Below are positions 27,866-35,948 of a stretch of 64,000 bases of DNA, one piece after another. The DNA comes from Xanthocytophaga flava (GTDB taxonomy: Bacteria > Bacteroidota > Bacteroidia > Cytophagales > 172606-1), in NCBI GenBank assembly GCA_030068525.1, contig JASJOS010000007.1, positions 310,001 to 374,000 of the forward strand, read 5' to 3'. Position 1 is the stretch's first letter. The number at the start of each line of letters is the position of its first letter. Position numbers and translations under genes: made by a program. The notes under the pieces are model-generated. The model was not told the DNA's origin. It saw nothing but the letters and a program-made list of their open reading frames with translations, and searched no databases.

Positions 27866-30403
27866 TTATACTTCCGCTCTTAGTACCTCAAGCGGAGGGC
27901 GGGATAATACTTCACGACTATTGAAAATACCTATAAGTACTGTCAGGATGGCAACTGACAACGCAACGATAGCTAACGGCATATACACAGGTACGAAAGG
28001 TGTTTCAAATACAAACTTTGCCAACGCCCATGTACTTGCCGTCGACATAATAATTCCTGCCAGAGCGGCTAACAGACCTAAAAACAGATATTCTATGGAA
28101 GTGATCAACAAAATCTGCTTACGATTTGCACCGATTGTGCGCAGCAATACACTCTCCTGAATACGCTGGTATTTACTGATAATAACAGAACTTGCCAATA
28201 CCAGCAAACCCGTCAGAATACTGAACAAGGCCATAAAGCGAATAACAAACGAAATTTTAGCCAGAATTTCGTCCAGCGTTTTTAATATAAGTCCCAGATC
28301 AATCGCTGATACATTTGGATATTGAGTCACCAGTTCCTGCTGGAATCTGGCAGCGATGTGTGTATCAGGAGTACGAGTCACCAATACATTAAACTGTGGG
28401 GCTTGTTCCAGTACACCGCTTGGAAATACAACCAGAAAGTTAGTCTGCACTCTATTCCAGTCTACTTCGCGTGTACTGCCAACCCTTGTTCGCATAATAG
28501 CCCCTTGTACATTGAATGTCAGTTCATCACCCAACTTTAACTTTAATCGTTTGGCAAAAGGCTCTTCCAGAGATACAAATATGGTATCAGTGGGAGAAGC
28601 TACTTTTTGTAATTTTCCGGAAGCTATTTTTTCGGAACCAATCACGGTGTCTCTGTACGTAACCCGGTACTCCCGGTTCAAAGCCCATTCAGGGATATTG
28701 GCACTTGTATCTTTCTGAATCGATTCAATGGATTTACCCTTGATTTCGGCCAGTCTCATGGTTACTACAGGTACCTGCTGAATAACGGGAAAGTTATATT
28801 TCTTTACCAATGCATTGACTCCTGCCTTTTGTCCGGGCTGAATGTCAAACAAAACCATATTCGGCTGGTTACCACTGCCTGTAAAAGACACCTGATTAAG
28901 CAATTGTGTCTGTGTCAGATTTAAGGTAGCAATCAGAAAGGTTCCCAATCCAATGGATGTAATCAGTACCAGCGTCTGATTATGGGGCCGGTACAGATTG
29001 GCAAGCCCTTGTCTCCAGGCATAGCTCCAGGATGTAGGAAAGAACTTTCGTACAGCCCACATCAGGCTGTATCCAACCAGGGACAGAATAGTAAATGCCA
29101 GAAACATTCCCCCTGTAAAGCTAACAGCTAATATTAAGTTATGGCTTTGCAGATAGGAAAATGTAGCCACAAATAAAAGAATAGAAAGATACAAAAGCCA
29201 TCTCCAGGGATCACGCGACGAGGTATCCCCTTCATAAGAAGAACGTAAGGTGCGTAAAGGAGATATTCTCCGAATAATCAGTAAGGGCAGTAAGGCAAAT
29301 AATACTGCCATCAGCAATCCAATGCCTATACCTTGGATAATAGCACTCCATGATAAACTCAGACTTACACTCACAGGCAAGAAATCGCCAAATACAGTAG
29401 GCAATACAAACTGGATAGCAGACCCCAGTGCAGCACCTGCAATAGCCCCAAGAAGCCCCATTACGGATGTTTGAATCAGGAATATCAGGAACGTCTGCCA
29501 ACCTTTTGCTCCCAGACAACGCAATACGGCAACAGAAGCAATTTTTTCTTTGATATATAAATGTACGGCACTGGCAACACCTACACAACCCAGCAGCAGT
29601 GCCACAAATCCCACCAGATTCAGAAACTGTGTGAGGTTGGCAAATGCTTTGCCTGTGCTTTCTTTTCTACCTTCAATCGTCTCAAAATTTATCCCGCTTT
29701 TGTTCAGATGATTTTCTTCTTTTTTCGCCCATTGTTCTGCCTGAGCAGGAGAAGTAAATTGATAGTAGAACCGGTAATTTACCCGACTACCTCGTTGCAG
29801 CAAATGAGTATCATCCAGAAAGGCATAGGGGATATATACAGTTGGCGTAACCGTGGTAGTTATGGCCGTTTGCCCAGGCATTTTATTGACACGCCCCTCA
29901 ATGTAAAAAGTCACATCACCAATCTTTACGGAATCGCCCGGTTGTACACCAAATTGTACCAACAGTGCATCGTCTACCAACGCATGACGGATTTTCTTCT
30001 CATTAGCAATCTGGATAGCCTTTGAAGCTGAAGCAGGCACAGTTTCGATGGTACCATAATACGGAAACTCTCCTGACATGGCTTTTACTTGTACCAAACG
30101 GGTTCCATTATTATGAGGAAACAATACCATGGAAGCAAAACCCACTTCCTCAGAACGTTTACGTCCAAGTTTCTGAAATACATTGCGGGTCGAATCAGGC
30201 AGGGGCTTGTTAGAAGACAGAGACAAATCTGCTCCAAGCAATTCTTTCGCCTGATCGTCAATACTCTGTGACAGGTTATCAGAGAATGATTGGATGGCTA
30301 CCAATGCTGCTATTCCCAGCACAATCGCAGACATAAATAATAGTAATCTTCGGCGGCTCTTTCGGCTATCGCGCCATGCCATCTGAACTAACCAGCGAAA
30401 CAT
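27866..30403 (-). CDS. FtsX-type ABC transporter permease (YbbP-like), duplicated architecture
   Basis: An 845-residue membrane protein. An N-terminal anchor (LLLFMSAIVLGIAALVAIQSF) is followed by a large periplasmic MacB-like region, then three membrane segments with FtsX features (FVALLLGCVGVASAVHLYI, IASVAVLRCLGAKGWQTF). After a linker, a second set follows with the same pattern (VLLRTIGANRKQILLITSIE). This double layout is that of YbbP-type permeases, which work with a YbbA ATPase in lipoprotein or lysophospholipid processing. No ATPase gene is adjacent. The ATG at 30403 is preferred to a TTG at 30415. Confidence 0.9.
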   Translation of the reverse strand: MFRWLVQMAWRDSRKSRRRLLLFMSAIVLGIAALVAIQSFSDNLSQSIDDQAKELLGADLSLSSNKPLPDSTRNVFQKLGRKRSEEVGFASMVLFPHNNGTRLVQVKAMSGEFPYYGTIETVPASASKAIQIANEKKIRHALVDDALLVQFGVQPGDSVKIGDVTFYIEGRVNKMPGQTAITTTVTPTVYIPYAFLDDTHLLQRGSRVNYRFYYQFTSPAQAEQWAKKEENHLNKSGINFETIEGRKESTGKAFANLTQFLNLVGFVALLLGCVGVASAVHLYIKEKIASVAVLRCLGAKGWQTFLIFLIQTSVMGLLGAIAGAALGSAIQFVLPTVFGDFLPVSVSLSLSWSAIIQGIGIGLLMAVLFALLPLLIIRRISPLRTLRSSYEGDTSSRDPWRWLLYLSILLFVATFSYLQSHNLILAVSFTGGMFLAFTILSLVGYSLMWAVRKFFPTSWSYAWRQGLANLYRPHNQTLVLITSIGLGTFLIATLNLTQTQLLNQVSFTGSGNQPNMVLFDIQPGQKAGVNALVKKYNFPVIQQVPVVTMRLAEIKGKSIESIQKDTSANIPEWALNREYRVTYRDTVIGSEKIASGKLQKVASPTDTIFVSLEEPFAKRLKLKLGDELTFNVQGAIMRTRVGSTREVDWNRVQTNFLVVFPSGVLEQAPQFNVLVTRTPDTHIAARFQQELVTQYPNVSAIDLGLILKTLDEILAKISFVIRFMALFSILTGLLVLASSVIISKYQRIQESVLLRTIGANRKQILLITSIEYLFLGLLAALAGIIMSTASTWALAKFVFETPFVPVYMPLAIVALSVAILTVLIGIFNSREVLSRPPLEVLRAEV

Positions 30404-30466
30404 GAAGTATGACAATTAGGATGATAAGTATACAAACAAAGTGTGAATAAGAACGTTAACAAAACC

Positions 30467-30500
30467 AAAACCCGCAAAGTTTGAATACATTGCGGGTTTT
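30467..30500 (-). terminator. Terminator of the PP2C-LysM gene
   Basis: AAAACCCGCAA (30467-30477) pairs with TTGCGGGTTTT (30490-30500). On the minus strand the stem is followed by TTTTGGTTTT. Confidence 0.7.
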
Positions 30501-30526
30501 GGGATAAAGACGGATGAATGGTTGTT

Positions 30527-32152
30527 TTATTGTTTTTCCGGTAATGGGATAACAAGTTTCTCGCCTCTTTCTGTCCGATCTGCAGTCTTTTTATTAGCTG
30601 CCATAATCAGACTTTTAGAGACCCCATACTTTTTAGACACCACACTTAAAATATCTCCTGCTCCTACCACATGTTCTGCCTTCACTTTTACTTTTAGCTT
30701 GGTTACATCTGACTTAATATCCTTGTCAACATCCTTGATCTGAGGGTTAAGGGATTTTAGTGTTTCATATTTCAGATTGTAACGGTTGGCAATGCCGCGG
30801 AATGTCTCACCTGCTTTAACAGTATGTGTGATAGTGGCCCCCCCGGCAGGTATACTGACTGTAGTTTTCGGAGTTTCCTCTGCTTTTGGTTTTTCGGCAT
30901 TAGTCTTTGGTTCTTCCTTTTTAGGCTCCTCTTTCTTAGGCTCTTCCTTCTTTATAGGAGTGGAGACAGGCTTGGGTTCTGCTGTAACATCAGGTATTTC
31001 TTTTTCCTCCGTTCCTTCCTCTTCAGTAGCCTCTGTGTCTGTGTTTGTTGCCCCTGTTTCTGTATTGGCTTGTACGGTATTGAGTTCCGAACTCTCAACA
31101 GGATCACTGGATATGTATTTCCAACCAGCAATAAACAGACCTATAGTAATAGCCGCCAGGCCACACAATAAAATTAAAGCAAGGTCAGGTCTTGAGGATG
31201 TTTTTTTCACAGGTTCTTCTGATATTGTTTGATTGGGATTAGGCTTTGTCTCTGTACTCTCTGTTTGATAAGAGGCAGTTTCTTTTGCGTAGGTGTTCTG
31301 TCTCGGAGTCTCATAACTCTCTGAGATTTCGCTTTTTGTAGGAGTCGGTGTTGAAGGAAAATCAAAAACGTTCAGAGGAGGTGTAATGAGAGGTTCCGTA
31401 ACCACAGGTTCAGCCTGTGCCTGGAATCCAATTACCTGTACTGTTATATTATCAGCTCCGCTGGCATTGTTGGCCATCTCCACCAGTTGCTTGGCTTTGT
31501 GGTCTACAGATACACTCTGTGAAAGTACTTGACTTATGCCATCGTCCGTTATGATTCCGGATAAGCCATCACTACACAACATAAATATATCGCCCGGATT
31601 AGGCTGTACCAACTGACCAATCTCTACATCAATATCCTGATCAATGCCCAAAGCTTGTGTCAGTTCATGACGACGAGGATGTGAAAGAACTTCTAATAAA
31701 GTAATTTCTCCACGATCTACCAGTTGTTGTACATAGGTATGGTCTTTGGTAAGGCGTAATAATCGTCCATGTGTAAAGCGATACAATCTGCTATCGCCAA
31801 TATGTGCGTAGTAGACTACCCCATCACGTACCAACATAACCACACAGGTAGTGCCCATTCCTTCAAGTTCAGGACTCTGTTGGGATGCGGCAAATACTTT
31901 GCTATTGGCATACATAAATGCCTGCCGCAAAGCTTCTATAGGATTTTCATACCGTTGATGATCAAAAAATACACGAATGCTTTCAGATGCCATCCGAGCC
32001 GCAGTTGCACCACCCAGGTGACCTCCCATTCCATCGCAAATCACGAAGACCTCTCCATTAACTGTCCTGTAATGCCCATAATAGTCTTCATTTGTCTGAC
32101 GAACTTTCCCTATGTCGGTATAGCTGCTTGCTTCAAATTCCGGTTGTGTCAT
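30527..32152 (-). CDS. PP2C-type serine/threonine phosphatase fused by a membrane segment to two LysM domains
   Basis: A 541-residue protein. Residues 1-245 are a complete PP2C domain of Stp1/PrpC type. Metal ligands lie in ICDGMGGH (Asp40, Gly41), HIGDSRLY (Asp120), CSDGLSG (Asp195) and GADNITV (Asp234). A Pro/Ser/Thr-rich linker leads to one transmembrane helix (about 323-346). An acidic-then-Lys/Glu/Pro stretch with a KKEEP repeat (401-416) follows. Two LysM modules (about 442-490 and 493-536) close the protein. By the inside-positive layout the phosphatase is cytoplasmic and the LysM part periplasmic, where it could bind peptidoglycan. No Hanks kinase gene is nearby. The fusion is unusual. 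Confidence 0.88.
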   Translation of the reverse strand: MTQPEFEASSYTDIGKVRQTNEDYYGHYRTVNGEVFVICDGMGGHLGGATAARMASESIRVFFDHQRYENPIEALRQAFMYANSKVFAASQQSPELEGMGTTCVVMLVRDGVVYYAHIGDSRLYRFTHGRLLRLTKDHTYVQQLVDRGEITLLEVLSHPRRHELTQALGIDQDIDVEIGQLVQPNPGDIFMLCSDGLSGIITDDGISQVLSQSVSVDHKAKQLVEMANNASGADNITVQVIGFQAQAEPVVTEPLITPPLNVFDFPSTPTPTKSEISESYETPRQNTYAKETASYQTESTETKPNPNQTISEEPVKKTSSRPDLALILLCGLAAITIGLFIAGWKYISSDPVESSELNTVQANTETGATNTDTEATEEEGTEEKEIPDVTAEPKPVSTPIKKEEPKKEEPKKEEPKTNAEKPKAEETPKTTVSIPAGGATITHTVKAGETFRGIANRYNLKYETLKSLNPQIKDVDKDIKSDVTKLKVKVKAEHVVGAGDILSVVSKKYGVSKSLIMAANKKTADRTERGEKLVIPLPEKQ

Positions 32153-32279
32153 AAGATCAATAGGCTGTGAATGATTTGTTGTATCTGAATATATTGTTTG
32201 TTTATACTAAGGAAAATCGCTTTTTCAACTTTTGGACTATATCATAAACCACTGAATATGACATCTCTTCAGCATACAT

Positions 32280-32918
32280 TCATATCAGTTTTGAGATAAA
32301 TGCATTGATTTGTGTCACCTGCCGGATAATCATCAGATGTCCACCCGCATGTATCGGAATGGTGTTTCTGGTATATTTATACGGCAAAATGCGATCTTTG
32401 TCGCCGTGAATATGCACTAAATTTTCTATTTTTTGAATACTCTGCCATGTCAAAATCTGCCGTATAGCCCATTTCAGGAATATAGGATCTGTATTTCTGA
32501 GGATATCATTCAGTAAATCTATCTCCTGTTTGCTTCTAACTCCAAAGCTATAATAGGTCAATAGAGTAGGAGTGAGAAGCCATCGGGCTGGTATCCAGCG
32601 ATCCAGTTGCAACATACCTATCCAACGATAGTATATTGGCAATTCGTGCTTATTTTTTACACTCGATATCAGAATGACTCTTCTTGGCTTCAGAATCTTT
32701 GCTACTTCTGTAACAACAATCCCGCCAAAAGAAACGCCAATCAGGATGAGATTGTCTTTCTGCTGAATTTGCTCATGTATTAGTCTTTGTGCATATAACT
32801 CCAACGTCTCTGAAGGAAACGGCAACACCCACTCAATTGTTTTTGTTGGGTAATCCTTCAAATCAAGAAATTGAAACACGCGATGATCTGCCCCTAATCC
32901 ACTGAACAAATAAATCAT
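32280..32918 (-). CDS. Small alpha/beta hydrolase
   Basis: A 212-residue protein with nucleophile Ser63 in ILIGVSFGGIVVTE. The acid lies in HIHGDKDRILPYK and the catalytic His in the late HAGGHLMI. The cap region is short. It has no signal peptide. It begins 30 bases after the moaE stop, on the same strand, so it is probably the last gene of the moeB-moaE unit, although a cofactor role is not evident. Substrate unknown. Confidence 0.78.
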   Translation of the reverse strand: MIYLFSGLGADHRVFQFLDLKDYPTKTIEWVLPFPSETLELYAQRLIHEQIQQKDNLILIGVSFGGIVVTEVAKILKPRRVILISSVKNKHELPIYYRWIGMLQLDRWIPARWLLTPTLLTYYSFGVRSKQEIDLLNDILRNTDPIFLKWAIRQILTWQSIQKIENLVHIHGDKDRILPYKYTRNTIPIHAGGHLMIIRQVTQINAFISKLI

Positions 32919-32948
32919 GCCAGATGCAAAATCATATATTCTGAAAGA

Positions 32949-33389
32949 TTATACCCACCGATACGATTGGTCACTGTAAAACTCCTGTTTCCATACAGGC
33001 AGTTCTGCTTTGAGACGATCTACAATATGTTCCAGTGCTTCAAAAGACTGTTTCCGGTGGCGACACGAGACAAATACAAACAATGACACTTCGCCTGCTT
33101 TTACTTCTCCCAGGCTATGGTAGATATGCAGACAGGTCATGTCATTGTACTGAGCAAAAAAATCTTCCCGCATGGCAGCCATGATTTGCTCAGCCATGGG
33201 CTGATAGGCGCTATAGTGGATAGAAGTAACCTCAGAACCATCTTTTGCATCTGCCCGTACTTGCCCTAAAAAAATAGCATGTGCTCCAATATTCGTTTTT
33301 GTACTATGCTTGGCAATAGAGTCAGCAACAAAATCAGGCTGAATAGGTCCATCTATGAATAATTTCTTTATCTTCTTTACTACTTCCAT
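32949..33389 (-). CDS. moaE: Molybdopterin synthase catalytic subunit
   Basis: A 146-residue protein of MoaE length. Signature stretches are HAIFLGQVRADAKDGSEVTS, SLGEVKAGEVSLFVFVSCRH and RKQSFEALEHIVDRLKAELP with the following VWKQEF lysine. MoaE forms a heterotetramer with MoaD and inserts two sulfurs into precursor Z. MoaD, which MoeB activates, is not in the window. It lies 72 bases downstream of moeB in the same direction. Confidence 0.93.
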   Translation of the reverse strand: MEVVKKIKKLFIDGPIQPDFVADSIAKHSTKTNIGAHAIFLGQVRADAKDGSEVTSIHYSAYQPMAEQIMAAMREDFFAQYNDMTCLHIYHSLGEVKAGEVSLFVFVSCRHRKQSFEALEHIVDRLKAELPVWKQEFYSDQSYRWV

Positions 33390-33427
33390 TTTTAATCAGG
33401 TATAAGTGAGTACTCTACTCGCAGGTA

Positions 33428-33435
33428 CAAAGGTA
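33428..33435 (-). promoter_or_regulatory. Promoter-like -7 element before moaE
   Basis: TACCTTTG on the minus strand lies 38 bases before the moaE ATG and within the moeB-moaE gap, so moaE may have its own start site in addition to read-through. Confidence 0.4.
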
Positions 33436-33461
33436 AAGCGTCCTACTGATATCTTTTTTGC

Positions 33462-34538
33462 TTATTTTTGAAGTTGTTTAGACGACAAACCATTTAGCCC
33501 ACCCTCCAGGTTTTCGACATTTATCAGTCCATATTGCTGGGTCAGCATCTGTACTGCCAGGTTACTCATCCGCCCTGACTGACAGAATACAACCAATAGT
33601 TTATCCTGAGGTAAATCATCAACATACCCTGCCAGCTGACTCAAAGGAATGTGCAAAGTCTTCTCTTTTGGAAAAATTGCATTGTCTAAATCTTGTTCGC
33701 GGACATCTATAAATTGCACCTCCGGATTCTGAAGAAATTCTTTCACTATATCAGAAACAGGAACTCTAAGACTATTTTCTTTTAAAGATACCGGTTTCGC
33801 TTCCTGAAGATTACTTGTAATAATAGGCTGACGACGTTTTATCTTAATGGTTCGATGGATGTTGTGCAGTGTATTGATCATTAGCAACTTCCCTGACAGT
33901 AGTTCGCCTATACCTGTAATGAGCTTAATCACTTCCAGTGCCTGATACATACCAATCACCCCAGGCAATACACCCAATACTCCTATATCGGCACAGTTAG
34001 GTGGTTCAGCATCATCTTCGTCAAACAGGCAACGATAGGTAGGCCCATTTTCGTAATTAAATACAGCTACCTGCCCTTCAAAGCGATGGATAGACCCATA
34101 GACAAATGGTTTATTGGCTTGCACACAGGCATCATTGATTATATAACGGGCTTTAAGGTTATCTGTACAGTCTACTACTATATCATAATGCAGAAGCAGT
34201 GTCTGAGCATTGTCTTCAGTGAATTTTTCAGGATAGGTTTTGATAGCGATAGTAGGATTCATAGAAAGTAAAACCTCTTTTGCTACTTCTACCTTTTTAC
34301 GTCCTACCGAATCCGTTGTATACAATATCTGACGTTGTAAATTGGATAGAGAGACAACGTCTGCATCTATAATACCAATAGTGCCTACACCCGCAGCTGC
34401 CACATACTGTAATACGGGACAACCTAGTCCGCCAGCCCCTACAACAAGCACTCGTGCCTGCAACAACTTTTCCTGTCCTTCTATTCCGATTTCTGGCAAC
34501 AGCAGATGTTTCTGGTATCGCTCATAGTCCATATTCAT
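33462..34538 (-). CDS. MoeB/ThiF-family adenylyltransferase with C-terminal rhodanese domain
   Basis: A 358-residue protein. Residues 1-245 form an E1-like Rossmann domain: VLVVGAGGLGCPVLQYVAAAG (ATP binding), DADVVSLSNLQRQILYT, and VDCTDNLKARYIIND. A rhodanese domain follows (about 265-355) with the active cysteine in VVFCQSGRMSN. This matches MoeZ/MOCS3-type proteins that adenylate and thiocarboxylate MoaD or ThiS. The usual zinc-binding cysteine pairs are incomplete: TYRC replaces CYRC and the later CPxC pair is absent. The next gene is moaE, supporting the molybdopterin assignment. Confidence 0.88.
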   Translation of the reverse strand: MNMDYERYQKHLLLPEIGIEGQEKLLQARVLVVGAGGLGCPVLQYVAAAGVGTIGIIDADVVSLSNLQRQILYTTDSVGRKKVEVAKEVLLSMNPTIAIKTYPEKFTEDNAQTLLLHYDIVVDCTDNLKARYIINDACVQANKPFVYGSIHRFEGQVAVFNYENGPTYRCLFDEDDAEPPNCADIGVLGVLPGVIGMYQALEVIKLITGIGELLSGKLLMINTLHNIHRTIKIKRRQPIITSNLQEAKPVSLKENSLRVPVSDIVKEFLQNPEVQFIDVREQDLDNAIFPKEKTLHIPLSQLAGYVDDLPQDKLLVVFCQSGRMSNLAVQMLTQQYGLINVENLEGGLNGLSSKQLQK

Positions 34539-34719
34539 AGCGATTATTGGATTAATACCTAAAAATACAAATTTCTATACGATCTTCTGATTCTGACAAC
34601 AGAAAATACATAGAAGTAGTTTAAGCTGGTTAATAGGTTAGAGGATTACTTGTTTTTATGAATCTTTATAAGCTATATGTAACCAGTTGTAACAGTTTTG
34701 GAGAAGCTATCTGCCTTGC

Positions 34720-34915
34720 GCATAGTTCACGGCACGACTCATGCCTGGCTCAGGATGAGTTATACCTCCTGTAAAGAGCATTTTGATCAGAACTCACGGC
34801 AATTTCCTGTTTGTGCATAACTCTGATCATTTTTCATTTTGACTGGAATTCCGATCATTTTTTTGTTTGCGCATAACTCACCGCAAAAATAAAATCTGAT
34901 CGGAATTAACCGCAA
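34720..34915. repeat. Cluster of degenerate ~15-18 bp repeats
   Basis: Four related units occur: GCATAGTTCACGGCA (34720), GATCAGAACTCACGGCAA (34785), GCATAACTCACCGCAA (about 34871) and GATCGGAATTAACCGCAA (34898). Two further partial units share TTTGYGCATAACTC. The spacing is irregular, so this is not CRISPR-like. Confidence 0.55.
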
Positions 34916-35019
34916 AGTTTTTCTTGCTGTGAATAAAACGCAAGAGTATGGCTTTCTCTCAATATAGTACACTTTGCCTGAAGTGGTAAATAACTTGGGA
35001 TGGATTAGCTTATAAAACA

Positions 35020-35048
35020 CGAAAGCCTGTTTCATAGACAGGCTTTCG
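35020..35048 (-). terminator. Terminator of the lipoprotein gene
   Basis: CGAAAGCCTGT (35020-35030) pairs with ACAGGCTTTCG (35038-35048). The minus strand continues TGTTTTATAA. Confidence 0.65.
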
Positions 35049-35071
35049 TACAAGAAGGAAATAATGTGAAG

Positions 35072-35569
35072 TTAGTTGATTCTAATTAACTGGCTTTTCA
35101 TTTCACCAGGAAGTTCATCTACGGATAATATACGCAAAGATGGACTCTCTTGCTTTATACTGGAAGTAACTTGTGGTAATACACCTTCCACCTTCTTCTG
35201 ATTAATTCGATACATAGCGCCTGTAGCAGGATCAATAATCAAAAATCCCAGGGCGCCTCCAATAACAATATTGCCAAAGTACCATCCATTGACGTCGCTT
35301 TCCAGAGTAACTACTCGAGGCTCATATCCTTCTTTGGTAAACTTGATAGAATAGATAGCTCTCTTAAAATATCCACCGCTACTCTTTAACATAACAGTTG
35401 CAGGTGTTGTACCTACCGCAACTTCTAATCCTTTGCGATTAGTAATAGTAAAAGATGCCTGATCTGGCGCACTTGCAATCTGTACAGGATATTTTGTACG
35501 ACTTACAATACTGGCGCATCCTGAAGCCAGCAACATACATGCAAATGCAGGTAATAAAATTCTTTTCAT
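35072..35569 (-). CDS. PEGA-like lipoprotein, unknown function
   Basis: A 165-residue protein with a clear lipoprotein signal, LLPAFACMLLASGCAS (Cys18 is the lipid site). Residues about 30-100 resemble a PEGA-type beta-sandwich: YPVQIASAPDQASFTITNRK, TTPATVMLKSSGGYF, IKFTKEGYEPRVVTLES. A hydrophobic stretch (NIVIGGALGFLIIDPATGAM) follows, typical of similar short Bacteroidota lipoproteins. It likely sits in the periplasm or outer membrane. Function unknown. Confidence 0.78.
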   Translation of the reverse strand: MKRILLPAFACMLLASGCASIVSRTKYPVQIASAPDQASFTITNRKGLEVAVGTTPATVMLKSSGGYFKRAIYSIKFTKEGYEPRVVTLESDVNGWYFGNIVIGGALGFLIIDPATGAMYRINQKKVEGVLPQVTSSIKQESPSLRILSVDELPGEMKSQLIRIN

Positions 35570-35613
35570 AGAAGTGTAGATAAAGTATAGATGTTAGGAC
35601 GGTAGTTTACGCA

Positions 35614-35621
35614 CAAAAGTA
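35614..35621 (-). promoter_or_regulatory. Promoter -7 element of the lipoprotein gene
   Basis: TACTTTTG on the minus strand, 45 bases before the ATG at 35569, matches TAnnTTTG. No -33 TTG at normal distance was found. Confidence 0.4.
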
Positions 35622-35891
35622 ACGGATCATCTCTATATATTTTTTACATTTCATCAATCAATCTTACTTTATCTTGGCAAAAACAATCTAACAAATCACT
35701 TTGCAAACATTAAAAAGACTCAATATAATCACCTAACAATGAATAATTAATAAAAAAGCCGTTCAAATAAACCGCTGCAGTTTCAGCATATTTCATACAT
35801 GCTTGTTTACAAAAGGACATTATTGATAACTGTCTCTATTGTAATAGATTAACCTTTATAGAGAAGTAAGCTGGTAAAGAATCCATAACAT
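35622..35891. other. Intergenic region, nothing else seen
   Basis: AT-rich sequence between the lipoprotein promoter and the htpG terminator. No coding frame, hairpin or repeat of note was seen. Confidence 0.5.
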
Positions 35892-35924
35892 AAAAAAATC
35901 CTGACAACCTTAGTCATCAGGATT
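35892..35924 (-). terminator. Terminator of htpG
   Basis: AATCCTGA (35897-35904) pairs with TCAGGATT (35917-35924). On the minus strand it is followed by seven T residues. Confidence 0.75.
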
Positions 35925-35948
35925 AGAGTTATTGAGTATCGAAAAACC

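Larger units (their letters stand above)
34539..35071. other. Intergenic region with degenerate short repeats
   Basis: This gap between two minus-strand genes has no convincing gene. It contains the repeat cluster 34720-34915 and the lipoprotein gene's terminator (35020-35048). An 88-codon minus-strand frame here simply crosses these repeats. Confidence 0.55.

Noticed and set aside
30786-31232. A 148-codon plus-strand frame antisense to the PP2C gene
   Set aside because: Its Val/Ser/Phe-rich pattern mirrors the low-complexity Glu/Lys/Pro linker of the real gene on the other strand.
34720-34915. CRISPR array
   Set aside because: Units are degenerate, irregularly spaced and not separated by uniform spacers; no cas gene is nearby.
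34787-35053. An 88-codon minus-strand frame
   Set aside because: It runs through the degenerate repeat cluster and the terminator of the next gene.
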